A DNA stretch of 64,000 nucleotides, taken from the NCBI GenBank assembly GCA_050299855.1, contig JBNKWQ010000051.1:62001-126000 (forward strand), given 5' to 3'. Under the pieces are notes generated by a model that saw nothing but the letters and a program-made list of their open reading frames with translations, was not told the origin of the DNA and did not search any database. Shown here piece by piece: positions 26,202 through 34,673 of the stretch. Source of the DNA: Hahella sp050299855. GTDB taxonomy: Bacteria > Pseudomonadota > Gammaproteobacteria > Pseudomonadales > Oleiphilaceae. Position numbers and translations under genes: made by a program. Each line of letters opens with the position of its first letter. Position 1 is the first letter of the stretch.

Positions 26202-27233
26202 TTATAGATTCGTTTGCCTAACAGCCTCAGCAACATAACGCTGCAACCTGGCTTCCAGTTGCGAACCAGTAGCAGCATCCACAAAGCTGGCTTCAAAACT
26301 GTTTTTTACCAGCTTCACAGCCTGTTCTTTGGTAAGTCCCAGGGCTTCATGCAACGCAAGGAAGTTTTCATTCATATACCCGCCAAAATAAGCGGGGTCA
26401 TCCGAATTGACGGTTACCAGCACATCCTGCTCCAGCAAATTGAGTATGTTGTGGTCCTGCATCTCCGCAAAGACCCTCAGCTTTGTGTTGGACAAAGGAC
26501 ATACGGTCAATGGTACGCGCTCCTTAATTAACCTTTGCACCAGTGCAGGATCCTCCACACAGCGGACACCATGATCAATTCTACTTACCTTGAGCAAGTC
26601 CAGAGCCTGCCAGATATAATCCGCAGGACCTTCTTCACCGGCGTGAGCGACGGTCAAAAGCCCTTCAGCACGTGCACGATCAAAAACAGCGGTGAATTTT
26701 TCCGGCGGGTGTCCCATTTCGGAGCTGTCCAGACCCACAGCTACTATATGCTCTTTAAATGGCAGCACCTGCTCCAAAGTTGTCATTGCTGCTTCTGCAG
26801 TAAGGTGACGGAGAAAGCACATAATTAATCGAGTGCTCATGCCCCATTCCTGCTTCGCGTCCGCCAGAGCCCCACAAATCCCTTGAATCACGGTCTGCAT
26901 CGCCACTCCACGATCAGTGTGCGTTTGGGGGTCAAAGAATATTTCCGAGTGAATCACGTTTTGCTGTCGGCAACGCTGCAGATAGGCGTAGGTCATGTCG
27001 TAGAAGTCCTTCTCGTACAACAGCACATTGGCTCCCTGGTAATAGATATCGAGAAATTCCTGCAGATTATTGAACCGGTAGGCTGCTCTCACCTCCTCCA
27101 CACTAGCAAACGGAATGTCCACGCCATTGCGCCGGCCGATTTCAAACATCAGCTCAGGCTCCAGTGAGCCTTCAATATGCAGATGCAACTCTGCCTTGGG
27201 TAATCCTTTCAAAAAGGCTTTCATATCCGTCAT
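26202..27233 (-). CDS. adenine deaminase (ADA-superfamily type)
   Basis: A 343-residue zinc aminohydrolase. HLH in KAELHLHIEGSLEPELMF (His17, His19), TVAHAGEEGP (catalytic His/Glu region), RIDHGVRC and VNSDDPAYFGGY are present. The sequence follows the bacterial/fungal adenine deaminase branch (AYRFNNLQEFLDIYYQGANV, EIFFDPQTHTDRGV) rather than true adenosine deaminases; the P. aeruginosa member of this branch was shown to deaminate adenine to hypoxanthine. Genes of this branch are often labelled add. ATG 27233 follows GAGGAC. It lies 221 bp downstream of a BMP-family nucleoside/purine binding protein on the same strand, fitting purine salvage. Confidence 0.88.
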   Translation of the reverse strand: MTDMKAFLKGLPKAELHLHIEGSLEPELMFEIGRRNGVDIPFASVEEVRAAYRFNNLQEFLDIYYQGANVLLYEKDFYDMTYAYLQRCRQQNVIHSEIFFDPQTHTDRGVAMQTVIQGICGALADAKQEWGMSTRLIMCFLRHLTAEAAMTTLEQVLPFKEHIVAVGLDSSEMGHPPEKFTAVFDRARAEGLLTVAHAGEEGPADYIWQALDLLKVSRIDHGVRCVEDPALVQRLIKERVPLTVCPLSNTKLRVFAEMQDHNILNLLEQDVLVTVNSDDPAYFGGYMNENFLALHEALGLTKEQAVKLVKNSFEASFVDAATGSQLEARLQRYVAEAVRQTNL

Positions 27234-27327
27234 AAATCAAGTCCTCAATCAGAGTGGTTAAGAAGTAATCCGTGTAGCTTTCAGAGCAACAAGCGCAGTC
27301 ATCAGGCTAATGTGAAAAGTATAGTCG

Positions 27328-27404
27328 CGGGGATAAGCATAGTACCGGAGATGAGCATGGTACCGGAGATAAGCATGGTACCGGAGACATGTATGGTAGC
27401 GGAG
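27328..27404. repeat. 18-bp tandem repeat, about 4.3 copies
   Basis: Units beginning CGG(A/G)G at 27328, 27346, 27364, 27382 and 27400, each containing a variant of ATAAGCATGGTAC. Copies 2 and 3 differ by one base; copies 1 and 4 are more diverged. It is intergenic between the BMP-type gene and the adenine deaminase gene. The units are contiguous with no spacers, so this is not CRISPR. Confidence 0.9.
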
Positions 27405-27454
27405 TGAAAACTGAGGAAAGGCTGCAGTCCATTGCGGACCACAGCCTGAAGGAT

Positions 27455-28570
27455 TTATTTGGGAATACTTCCCTCAACACCTTCGACATACCAGTTCATA
27501 CCGGCAATTTCATCATGTGCCAGGACTTCGCCTTCTTTCACTTTTAACTCACCTGCCTGGTTCTTCAAGGGGCCGGCAAAAGGATGGATTTTACCGGATT
27601 TGATACCTTCGATAATGTCGTTGGCGTCTTTACGGATATCTTCTGGAATTGACGGGTTCATGCTGGCAATACGGATTTCATCTTCCGCAATTCCACCCCA
27701 GTAATCTTTGGATTCCCAGGTACCGTCCATCACTTCCTGCACGGTTTTGATGTAGTGTGGATCCCAGGCATCCACTACGGACAGCAGGTGCGCCTTGGGC
27801 CCGAAACGAGACATATCAGAGGCCTGGCCTACAGCGTAGATGCCACGCTGTTCGGCAATTTTCATTGCAGCAGGACTGTCAGTATGTTGCAGGATCACAT
27901 CCACGCCCTGATCGATCATTACGTTGGCAGCATCAGCCTCTTTGGCCGGATCAAACCAAGTGCTCACCCACAGAATTTTCAATTCGTAGTCCGGATTTAC
28001 CCTGTTCATCGCCAGTCGTACTGAATTGATGTCACGAATTACTTCAGGAATCGGGAAAGATGCGATGTAACCAATTTTACCGGTCTTTGTCATACGGGCA
28101 GCTACGTAGCCGGATACATACCGGCCTTCATAGGTATTGGAAATATAGGTCCCCATGTTTTTACTACGTTTATAACCGGTAGCATGCTCAAAGGTCACCT
28201 TGGGAAATTGTTTCGCCACTTTGGCAGTCGCATTCATGAAGCCGAAAGAAGTAGTAAAAATCAGCTGGTTTCCGGATTTGGCAAGATTACGGATCACCCG
28301 TTCAGCATCCGCGCCTTCAGGAACGTTCTCAACGTAAGTGGTTTTTACTTTGTCGCCAAAATATTTTTCAACTGCCAGACGGCCCTGGTCGTGCTGATAG
28401 GACCAACCATGATCACCGATAGGACCAACGTAAACGAACCCTACTTTAAAAGGTTCATCTGCTGCCATGGTGGTTGAGCTGAACAAGGTACCTGCGCTGA
28501 AAACCGAAGCCGCAAGCCCGAAACTCATCGTCAGTTTACGAGCCCAGTGACGAAAGCTACCGTTTGCCAT
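27455..28570 (-). CDS. BMP-family ABC transporter substrate-binding protein (purine/nucleoside type)
   Basis: A 371-residue periplasmic binding protein. The signal peptide (about 1-36, ending TTMA-A) is followed by the Bmp/PnrA-like type I fold: FKVGFVYVGPIGDHGWSYQH, ENVPEGADAERVIRNLA, IFTTSFGFM, HATGYKRSKNMGTYIS and DAWDPHYIKTVQEVMDG. Relatives bind nucleosides or purine bases. Permease and ATPase genes are not adjacent. It is upstream of adenine deaminase on the same strand, which suggests purine capture. Just after the stop is a hairpin (27419-27447, AGGCTG/CAGCCT plus inner GTCC/GGAC) with no U-tract. Confidence 0.92.
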   Translation of the reverse strand: MANGSFRHWARKLTMSFGLAASVFSAGTLFSSTTMAADEPFKVGFVYVGPIGDHGWSYQHDQGRLAVEKYFGDKVKTTYVENVPEGADAERVIRNLAKSGNQLIFTTSFGFMNATAKVAKQFPKVTFEHATGYKRSKNMGTYISNTYEGRYVSGYVAARMTKTGKIGYIASFPIPEVIRDINSVRLAMNRVNPDYELKILWVSTWFDPAKEADAANVMIDQGVDVILQHTDSPAAMKIAEQRGIYAVGQASDMSRFGPKAHLLSVVDAWDPHYIKTVQEVMDGTWESKDYWGGIAEDEIRIASMNPSIPEDIRKDANDIIEGIKSGKIHPFAGPLKNQAGELKVKEGEVLAHDEIAGMNWYVEGVEGSIPK

Positions 28571-28927
28571 GATTATTACACTCCTGTTGTTTGGAGATTA
28601 TTGATGTTAGCGAAATCGCCGTTTATATTGACCATGTGGTCAGGATTTTAGAGCTAAAGCAAAAATCTAACCAATAACTGAAATACCGATCTATTCTTAC
28701 ACCGCAATCACATAGAAACCCAACAACACATAGCGTCTGCTGACGTTTCGCCATCGCCACTGCTGCGCCTATTTTCCGTACACACCCTGCCCCTTTTTCG
28801 CCCACGCCCCCTTTTTCGCCCATAAAAAGTGCGCTTCAAACCTTGATGCCCTATTCCAGAGCCAGACTAACCAAAAACTGACTGTCTGGACAAGTTCTAA
28901 TTAACCTGATCCAAAGAAAGTCTGTGC
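28571..28927. other. 357-bp intergenic region with promoter expected for the BMP gene
   Basis: The region lies between the LOG-family gene and the BMP-type gene start. It contains a two-copy 18-bp repeat (annotated separately). I see no coding potential, RNA or terminator with confidence. Confidence 0.45.
28787..28822. repeat. two copies of an 18-bp pyrimidine-rich unit
   Basis: CTTTTTCGCCCA occurs at 28793 and 28811, within two diverged 18-bp units (GCCCCTTTTTCGCCCA and a copy with one extra C). It resembles the other 18-bp duplications in the window. Confidence 0.75.
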
Positions 28928-29488
28928 TCAATCCCATTTCGCCGACGGAGGGACGTACGTAATGATGGCCTCCAGTAAGGCATCCGGATTTTGATTGATA
29001 ATCAGCATTTCCTGATATCCAGGACGTAGAAAAGCCTCTTCTGTCATATGATCGATAAAGCTCAGTAATTTATCGTAATAGCCGCCGGCATTGAAAAACG
29101 CGCAGGGCTTCTGATGGTAACCAAGCATGGCCCAGGTCCAGGCTTCAAAGATTTCTTCAAGCGTTCCTGCCCCTCCCGGCATGGCAATAAAGGCGTCAGC
29201 GAGTTCAGCCATTGTCGCTTTGCGCTCATGCATGTCTTTCACCACAATTAAGTGGGACAGGTTAGCGTGAGCAATCTCCTTACTCTTCAATGCGGTTGGA
29301 ATAACACCTGTTACACGACCGCCGGCATCCAGCACGGCATCTGCAATAGTGCCCATTAGCCCGACATGCCCACCGCCATATATCAGTTCAATATTTCGTC
29401 CTGCCAGCGCCTGACCTAACAACTTCGCCTGCTGCTGGTATTCAGGCAGACGACCAAAGCTTGACCCGCAAAAAACGGCTATTTTCAT
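28928..29488 (-). CDS. LOG-family / TIGR00730 Rossmann-fold phosphoribohydrolase
   Basis: A 186-residue protein with the full LOG signature: VFCGSSFG at the N-terminus, YGGGHVGLMG, and the nucleotide-binding MPGGAGTLEEIFEAWTWA. Family members release purine or cytokinin bases from nucleoside 5'-monophosphates; bacterial members act on AMP-like substrates and release ribose 5-phosphate. With adenine deaminase and a purine-type binding protein upstream on the same strand, a purine-salvage role is plausible (inference). The 93-bp gap to the deaminase gene upstream on the minus strand has no terminator. Confidence 0.92.
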   Translation of the reverse strand: MKIAVFCGSSFGRLPEYQQQAKLLGQALAGRNIELIYGGGHVGLMGTIADAVLDAGGRVTGVIPTALKSKEIAHANLSHLIVVKDMHERKATMAELADAFIAMPGGAGTLEEIFEAWTWAMLGYHQKPCAFFNAGGYYDKLLSFIDHMTEEAFLRPGYQEMLIINQNPDALLEAIITYVPPSAKWD

Positions 29489-29580
29489 TCATCCCCTCAG
29501 CTATAAAACATTTTCCATATTGCCGAACTCTTGCCAGGCTCTTGCCGGACTATGGCGACCACAATAGCATGCCCGATTGC

Positions 29581-30174
29581 TCAGTTGAGCGGAATATCTT
29601 GCTGGTCCTTTTGACGCTGATAGTCGGCAGACATCATGCCATAATGGGCTTTTAGATTTTCCAATCGGGCAGACCAATCCATCTTTTCATCAGCAGATCC
29701 TGCATTGATCATGTCCAGCAGATAGTAGGAGGTCCAGTAATGATTGGACTTACAATACTGCCCATCCTGACAGGCAAAGACTTCGTCCAGAATCTTCAGG
29801 TCATGAGGTATGTTAAAGCTGTCCCTGGAATCCTCATAACTGAAGACATAGTAAAAATTATCAAAGCCGCTCCAGGTTATTGCAGAAAGACAAAGTGAGC
29901 ATGGCTCATGGGTAGAGAGAAAGTAGCAGTCCTTTGGATTGGGACGCGAATCTGCGGGCAAAGCCCAAAACTGGTTTAAACAGGAAATTTCGCCATGGAA
30001 CAGCGGGTTCTGGGTTTCTTGGTTGGTTGCAGCCAGAACCAGAGAGAGATCTGCTTTGCGAAGGATAGCCGCGCCAAAAACTTTATTGCCTGCAGCTGTA
30101 CCGGCACGGGTCAGCGGAAGAATATCGTCCTCCATTACCTTTAATAAACGTTCAGTCAGAAGTGCATTTATCAT
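29581..30174 (-). CDS. CMP/dCMP-type (nucleoside) deaminase family protein
   Basis: A 197-residue zinc deaminase-fold protein. The zinc ligands and proton shuttle are H-x-E in PLFHGEISCL and PCxxC in HEPCSLCLSAITWSG, the tRNA-adenosine/guanine/cytosine deaminase superfamily pattern; HGE replaces the more common HAE. A long C-terminal extension (about 80 residues after PCSLC, with YYLLDMINAGSADEKMDWS) is not typical of short cytidine deaminases. ATG 30174 is chosen because an AGGGA-type SD precedes it; the frame is open a further 33 codons. The substrate is unresolved. Confidence 0.8.
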   Translation of the reverse strand: MINALLTERLLKVMEDDILPLTRAGTAAGNKVFGAAILRKADLSLVLAATNQETQNPLFHGEISCLNQFWALPADSRPNPKDCYFLSTHEPCSLCLSAITWSGFDNFYYVFSYEDSRDSFNIPHDLKILDEVFACQDGQYCKSNHYWTSYYLLDMINAGSADEKMDWSARLENLKAHYGMMSADYQRQKDQQDIPLN

Positions 30175-30265
30175 CCGATTGTCCCTAAACAGCTTCATGC
30201 CGGAAAATCCACAAGAGAGAAGTTTGTCAGGAAGGTTACAACGAACAAAAGCTGGAACAAAGCAG

Positions 30266-30304
30266 AAAAACAAAAGGCCGAATAAGTAGAAACACTTTCG
30301 GCCT
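30266..30304 (-). terminator. intrinsic terminator of the membrane protein gene
   Basis: AGGCCGAA (30275-30282) and TTCGGCCT (30297-30304) pair perfectly. On the minus strand they are followed by TTTGTTTTTC. Confidence 0.78.
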
Positions 30305-30347
30305 CAGAATGCTAACTGGGGCTTGGGTTAATTGGAGCGAAGAGTCT

Positions 30348-31241
30348 TCATGCTACAGGACGATGACGACGCATCGCACCAATCACCGCCGATTGCAGAA
30401 TCAGGATAAATAAAGCGACAGCCATAACCGAATAGAAGATTAAAGGGCTATCATTTTTGAATTTGATAATCTTATAGAACCACTGATAGAAGAGCGGCAC
30501 CTTACCTTCATTGTTATAGCCTGTCGCAGAGGTAGCACTATTACGGGCTGTCCGGGTTGAGCCACCACTGATGTCCGCTTTCTGCTGGTGATTAAACTCA
30601 TCACCATTGCCAAACAAAGTTCCACCAACGGTGCTTTTTTCGCCAGCGACCTGGGATTTCACTGCGGAGCGGACTGCTGCGCCTACGCCCTGGATATCCT
30701 TTTGGATTTCACTCCATTCCTGGGCAATCGCATCCTGATCAAGCACCTCTCCTACGCTCAGGTTAGCTTCAGAATTACCGAAAATGCTGGATGACGATGT
30801 CCAGACATTTCCTGCCTGCCCGCTCTGGCCGGCATTACCAGTTTTGCGGGAATCCTTGCTATAAACAGGCTCAGCCCAGTTTTCGCCGCTGTCGATACTC
30901 TGAAAGGAGGTGTCGTCAAGATATTCAATATCGTCCAGCTCATCATTGATATAGTTAATATCGTCACTGGAAATAAAATCTTCGGAAGAACCATCAGATG
31001 ACTGCGAAGCCTGCCTAGAAGACTTTTGACCTGGCTGCTGACTGGCCTGTTCGAGGACATCGTCAAAATCAGATTTCAATTCAATAGCACTCACAGTTGT
31101 GCAACCCATTACCAGGCTGAAAGCTATGAGAGCTTTAATTAAATAACAAACGTCTATTCCACGCCTCAATGTAATTTCCCGCCTCGTTATCCTAAATGAC
31201 ACCTTTACCTGATCCCAGGCGTAATGCCTGGAAACAGCCAA
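30348..31241 (-). CDS. exported membrane-anchored hypothetical protein
   Basis: Not recognised. The frame gives up to 297 residues. A hydrophobic N-terminal segment (YLIKALIAFSLVMGCTTVSA) reads as a signal peptide, possibly a lipobox-like one (VMGC). It is followed by about 170 residues rich in Ser, Asp, Gln and Gly with no predicted fold (DDINYINDELDDIEYLDD), then a C-terminal transmembrane helix (LIFYSVMAVALFILILQSAV, about 265-285) and a basic end (RRHRPVA). The start is uncertain: TTG 31241 gives the longest form, while TTG 31169 after GGCGGG gives a cleaner signal peptide. It has its own terminator. Confidence 0.6.
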   Translation of the reverse strand: MAVSRHYAWDQVKVSFRITRREITLRRGIDVCYLIKALIAFSLVMGCTTVSAIELKSDFDDVLEQASQQPGQKSSRQASQSSDGSSEDFISSDDINYINDELDDIEYLDDTSFQSIDSGENWAEPVYSKDSRKTGNAGQSGQAGNVWTSSSSIFGNSEANLSVGEVLDQDAIAQEWSEIQKDIQGVGAAVRSAVKSQVAGEKSTVGGTLFGNGDEFNHQQKADISGGSTRTARNSATSATGYNNEGKVPLFYQWFYKIIKFKNDSPLIFYSVMAVALFILILQSAVIGAMRRHRPVA

Positions 31242-31478
31242 TCCCTGATAAAAAGGAGATCAGTAGGATGTTCCATTATATATCACTTGCAAGTTGATGG
31301 AAGCCAAGCAAATTAGAGACCAACAGAGTTTATCCCCCACAATCATCAACTTAGGCTGAGTTAAATCCAAGACATGTAAAAATAAATGACACTTTTCCAT
31401 AGTTTGAATTGAACTGCTCACCTCCTTAGAAGTGAGCTGCAGGGTGATCCATTCACCGATTTTGACGAAGATGCTGCA

Positions 31479-31859
31479 CTATCGACGATCTTTTCCAGTA
31501 ATTTCTGGAGGTTGCCTTAGCCTGGCCTGATTAATCAGCCCCTGCCCCTGTGTTCGGTCTGTACACTCTAATTTATAGTGAAGTGCACTCTTGGCCAGCA
31601 TATGAGCTGTTACTGGAGCCGTAATAAACAAAAACAGTGTGATCAACAGCTCGTGAACCTTCAAACTGCCCTCAACATAACTGATAAGTGCCATGGAAGA
31701 TAGCAGCAGGCACCCCATCCCCAAAGTTGTTGCTTTGGTTGGTGCATGTAGCCGAGTGTAGAAATCCGGTAAGCGAACCAGGCCAATAGACCCTATCAGG
31801 ACAAATACGCCTCCTGTCAGAATTAAAACAGAAATAACCAATTCAAAAATAGTATTCAT
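31479..31859 (-). CDS. mrpG: Mrp Na+/H+ antiporter subunit G
   Basis: A 126-residue subunit with three hydrophobic helices. The N-terminal FVLIGSIGLVRLPDFYTRLH then APTKATTLGMG is the MrpG/PhaG signature. It is the last gene of the minus-strand mrp operon, 58 bp after mrpF. The ATG at 31859 is used rather than TTG 31862. The subunit is needed for assembly of the multi-protein cation/proton antiporter in the inner membrane. Confidence 0.92.
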   Translation of the reverse strand: MNTIFELVISVLILTGGVFVLIGSIGLVRLPDFYTRLHAPTKATTLGMGCLLLSSMALISYVEGSLKVHELLITLFLFITAPVTAHMLAKSALHYKLECTDRTQGQGLINQARLRQPPEITGKDRR

Positions 31860-31917
31860 CAAATACTCTTGCTCTCTTCATTCTGTGTTCACTGGAAGCT
31901 CCAGCTCAGCCGCCTGT

Positions 31918-32187
31918 TTACTCTATAATATCGCCGCGCAACAAGTACTTGCAGAGTGCCGCAGTCCCCACAAACCCCAGCATTGCGATAAGCAGTGCAG
32001 CCTCAAAAAACAATGATGACTTAAGATAAAGACCAAACAATATAATTAGTGCAATGCTGTTTATGTACATGGTATCCAGGGTCAGGATCCGATCAGCAAT
32101 TTCATCGCTGGAGAGTATGCGCCATAGATTCAGCAGCAAAGCCGCACAGACCATACCAATGGTCAGTAGAATGGACCAGGTCAGCAT
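31918..32187 (-). CDS. mrpF: Mrp Na+/H+ antiporter subunit F
   Basis: An 89-residue, three-helix protein. RILSSDEIADRILTLDTMYI is the conserved MrpF segment, with a charged Asp in a membrane helix region. ATG 32187 overlaps the mrpE stop by 7 bp, giving translational coupling. Confidence 0.92.
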   Translation of the reverse strand: MLTWSILLTIGMVCAALLLNLWRILSSDEIADRILTLDTMYINSIALIILFGLYLKSSLFFEAALLIAMLGFVGTAALCKYLLRGDIIE

Positions 32188-32696
32188 CCGAAGATCTCCT
32201 TCAACTTGCCTTCGTAACGTTGCTTTATTTGTGTAATCAGAGCCTGTTCATCTTCCAGGTGCAGGACATGTACATATAGCCATTTACGGTCCTGGGAAAC
32301 TTCTGCACTCACTGTGCCGGGAGTGAGTGAGATCGTACTCGCCAGCAGCGTAATTAACAGCTCGTTCGGAGAGTCACCCGAAAAGTCTAACGGCACAGCG
32401 ACGAAACCAGGCCGCAGCTTACCGACTGGCCCCAAAACTTTGATAGCCACTTCAATATTGGCAACAACAATATCGTAGAGCACAATCAGCAGGTATTTGC
32501 CGGCCAGATCGTAACGTTTGATGGCGGGTTGCGGCGCTGCCAGTCCAGCGACCAACCAGGGAATAACAATGGCCAGCAAAGCCCCCAGGACAAGATGTCC
32601 AGGAGCCAGAGTGTTGTTCAATACCAGCCAGGCGACAAACAATAGCAGACTATGAGCCGGCATCGGAAAAAAGCGAAACCTCGGCTGGGCTTTCAA
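32181..32696 (-). CDS. mrpE: Mrp Na+/H+ antiporter subunit E
   Basis: A 171-residue subunit. Seen: the N-terminal helix pair, LVLGALLAIVIPWLV, ISLTPGTVSAEVSQDRKWLY and VHVLHLEDE, all MrpE landmarks. The first codon is TTG at 32696 overlapping the mrpD stop as TTGA; an internal ATG at 32663 is the alternative. The TTGA overlap repeats at the next junction upstream, which favours the TTG. Confidence 0.9.
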   Translation of the reverse strand: MKAQPRFRFFPMPAHSLLLFVAWLVLNNTLAPGHLVLGALLAIVIPWLVAGLAAPQPAIKRYDLAGKYLLIVLYDIVVANIEVAIKVLGPVGKLRPGFVAVPLDFSGDSPNELLITLLASTISLTPGTVSAEVSQDRKWLYVHVLHLEDEQALITQIKQRYEGKLKEIFGC

Positions 32697-34207
32697 AGCG
32701 GACCTCCCATTGGCAGCAATGCTTCCACTGATTGGGCTCGATCATGCAGTTGCTCAGCAGCAGCCTGAGTAAACTCGACAATACTGTTACCAAATACCAC
32801 CATCAGCGGAGAGGCGACCAAAAGAAAGTAAATAGCACCAAGTTTGGCGATTGCTATAGGGTCACCCGGAATTGGATCACCATGACAACGCCAGAACAGG
32901 CTGGTCCCTCCTCGGGAGAGAGCAATCAGCGCCAACAATCCGCTGCTCAGAACCAGCGGCCATACCCAGGCTACCTCAGGCCATTCCTGTGTTGCCTGTA
33001 ACAACATCAGTTTTCCTACGAAGCCTGAGAATGGGGGCATACCCACGACCACCATCGATGCCAGAAAAAAAGCAATGCCAATAGCAACCGGATACTGCAT
33101 GCGCCTGGCCATAACAAACCGATCTTCAGCCTTGCCCCGCTGGTGCCAGATGAGGTCTGCCAACAAGAACATTGCGCCGGTAACCAACGTCGTATGCACC
33201 ATATAATACAAAGCAGCGGCAGTTGCTTCCCGTGTCTGCAGTGCAACAGCTATAAGCAATGTTCCAACAGAGACAATCACCAGGTTGGCCGTCAACGTCC
33301 TTAAACTTGGGCTGGCCAGAGCCCCAATGGCACCGATAACCAATGTCAGCAAAGCCAGAGGCCACAACCAGGACTCAGCTAAGTTTGCCAACGGCCCTGC
33401 TCCTGTGCCGAATATAACGGTATGTACCCGTAAAATACTGTAGATACCTACCTTTGTCATAATGGCAAATAATGCCGCAACTGGTGCCACTGCTGCAGTG
33501 TAAGTCCGCGGCAACCAGAAATGCAGAGGCATCATGGCTGCCTTTAAACCAAACACCAGCAATAATAATAAGCCACCGATTTTTGCCAGCGCCTGCTCTT
33601 CCAGGTTTAGCCGGGTAACCTTGACCGCCATATCAGCCATATTCAGTGTGCCCGTGGTGCCGTAAAGCATTCCCAAGGCAAACAGAAAAAACGCCGACCC
33701 GATCAGATTCAAAGTGACGTAGTGAATGCCTGCCCGGGTTTTTTGTTTGCCTCCACCGTGTATCAACAGACCATAGGAGGCTATCAGCAGCACTTCAAAA
33801 AAGACGAACAGATTAAAAATATCACCCGTTAAAAATGCACCGTTGATCCCCATTAACTGAAACATAAACAGTGGGTGGAAAAAACGCCCGCTGAAGTCAT
33901 CCCCTGCACAGGCATAGATTAATGCACCAAAGCCCAATAATGCGGTGAGAAACACCATAAGAGCCGCGAGACGATCAGCCACCAGTACAATACCAAATGG
34001 TGGTTGCCAGCCTCCAAGAACATAAAGTTGAGTGCTCGACAGATGTGAATTGGCTATCAAAGCGCCGCTCACCAATAACAGCAGCAGCGCCATGATCAGG
34101 ACAAAGGCTCTTTGTCGCTGAGTGGAACCGGACAATGGCGGCAACAACAGCATCACGCCGGTCAGCAGCGGCACGACTATTGGTAGAATAGGAAGATGTT
34201 GGATCAA
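32693..34207 (-). CDS. mrpD: Mrp Na+/H+ antiporter subunit D
   Basis: A 504-residue, about 14-helix proton-conducting subunit homologous to complex I NuoM/NuoN. Key parts: the FFEVLLIASYGLLIHGGG segment with the conserved Glu, GLKAAMMPLHFWLPRTY with the conserved Lys, and PVAALFAIMTKVGIYSILR. The start TTG 34207 overlaps the mrpC stop as TTGA. Together with MrpA it forms the ion-translocating pair driving Na+ efflux against proton entry. Confidence 0.94.
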   Translation of the reverse strand: MIQHLPILPIVVPLLTGVMLLLPPLSGSTQRQRAFVLIMALLLLLVSGALIANSHLSSTQLYVLGGWQPPFGIVLVADRLAALMVFLTALLGFGALIYACAGDDFSGRFFHPLFMFQLMGINGAFLTGDIFNLFVFFEVLLIASYGLLIHGGGKQKTRAGIHYVTLNLIGSAFFLFALGMLYGTTGTLNMADMAVKVTRLNLEEQALAKIGGLLLLLVFGLKAAMMPLHFWLPRTYTAAVAPVAALFAIMTKVGIYSILRVHTVIFGTGAGPLANLAESWLWPLALLTLVIGAIGALASPSLRTLTANLVIVSVGTLLIAVALQTREATAAALYYMVHTTLVTGAMFLLADLIWHQRGKAEDRFVMARRMQYPVAIGIAFFLASMVVVGMPPFSGFVGKLMLLQATQEWPEVAWVWPLVLSSGLLALIALSRGGTSLFWRCHGDPIPGDPIAIAKLGAIYFLLVASPLMVVFGNSIVEFTQAAAEQLHDRAQSVEALLPMGGPL

Positions 34208-34572
34208 GAACTACGCCTCCGTTGGCGATGAACCAATGATTCCTTGGCCGCCGTGATGCGACCATCAACATGATCAACACCCAAATCAGCCCGCCCCCGC
34301 ATGGCCAGAATCACCACAAAAGCCGTCATGGCAAATCCGATCACAATCGCGGTAAGCACCAGTGCCTGTGGCAAAGGGTCGGCATATTCAGAAGATTTCC
34401 CAAGTACTGCAGCCCCCTCCAGTTTGAGTCGACCGCTGGCAAACAAAAATAAATTCACCGCGTATGACAGCAAGGTGATACCGATTACCACCGAAAATGT
34501 ACGCCCCCTGAGCGTTAGAAAAATGCCACATGCGGTTAATAGGCCAACTGAAAAGGCATATACGGCTTCCAT
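34204..34572 (-). CDS. mrpC: Mrp Na+/H+ antiporter subunit C
   Basis: A 122-residue NuoK-like subunit with three helices. Seen: GIFLTLRGRTFSVVIGITLL, SYAVNLFLFASGR, and DPLPQALVLTAIVIGFAMTA, which is the conserved MrpC core with its helix Glu/Pro region. ATG 34572. It is 101 bp downstream of the mrpA-B fusion. Confidence 0.93.
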   Translation of the reverse strand: MEAVYAFSVGLLTACGIFLTLRGRTFSVVIGITLLSYAVNLFLFASGRLKLEGAAVLGKSSEYADPLPQALVLTAIVIGFAMTAFVVILAMRGRADLGVDHVDGRITAAKESLVHRQRRRSS

Positions 34573-34673
34573 AAATTTCCATTCCTCTGCCGAAAGGTAA
34601 TTCGGGTCAGTTCGGCTTACTGCAAGTCAAGCCCTGCCATGGCCGATTGGTTCATCTAAGTATATTTCCGAGC

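Noticed and set aside
27328..27404. Repeat array as a possible CRISPR
   Set aside because: The 18-bp units are contiguous with no spacers, they diverge from each other, and there is no cas gene or leader.
27307..27489. Minus-strand open frame reading SPVPC repeats
   Set aside because: It is produced by the 18-bp tandem repeat and overlaps the BMP-type gene end; no ribosome site and no protein-like composition.
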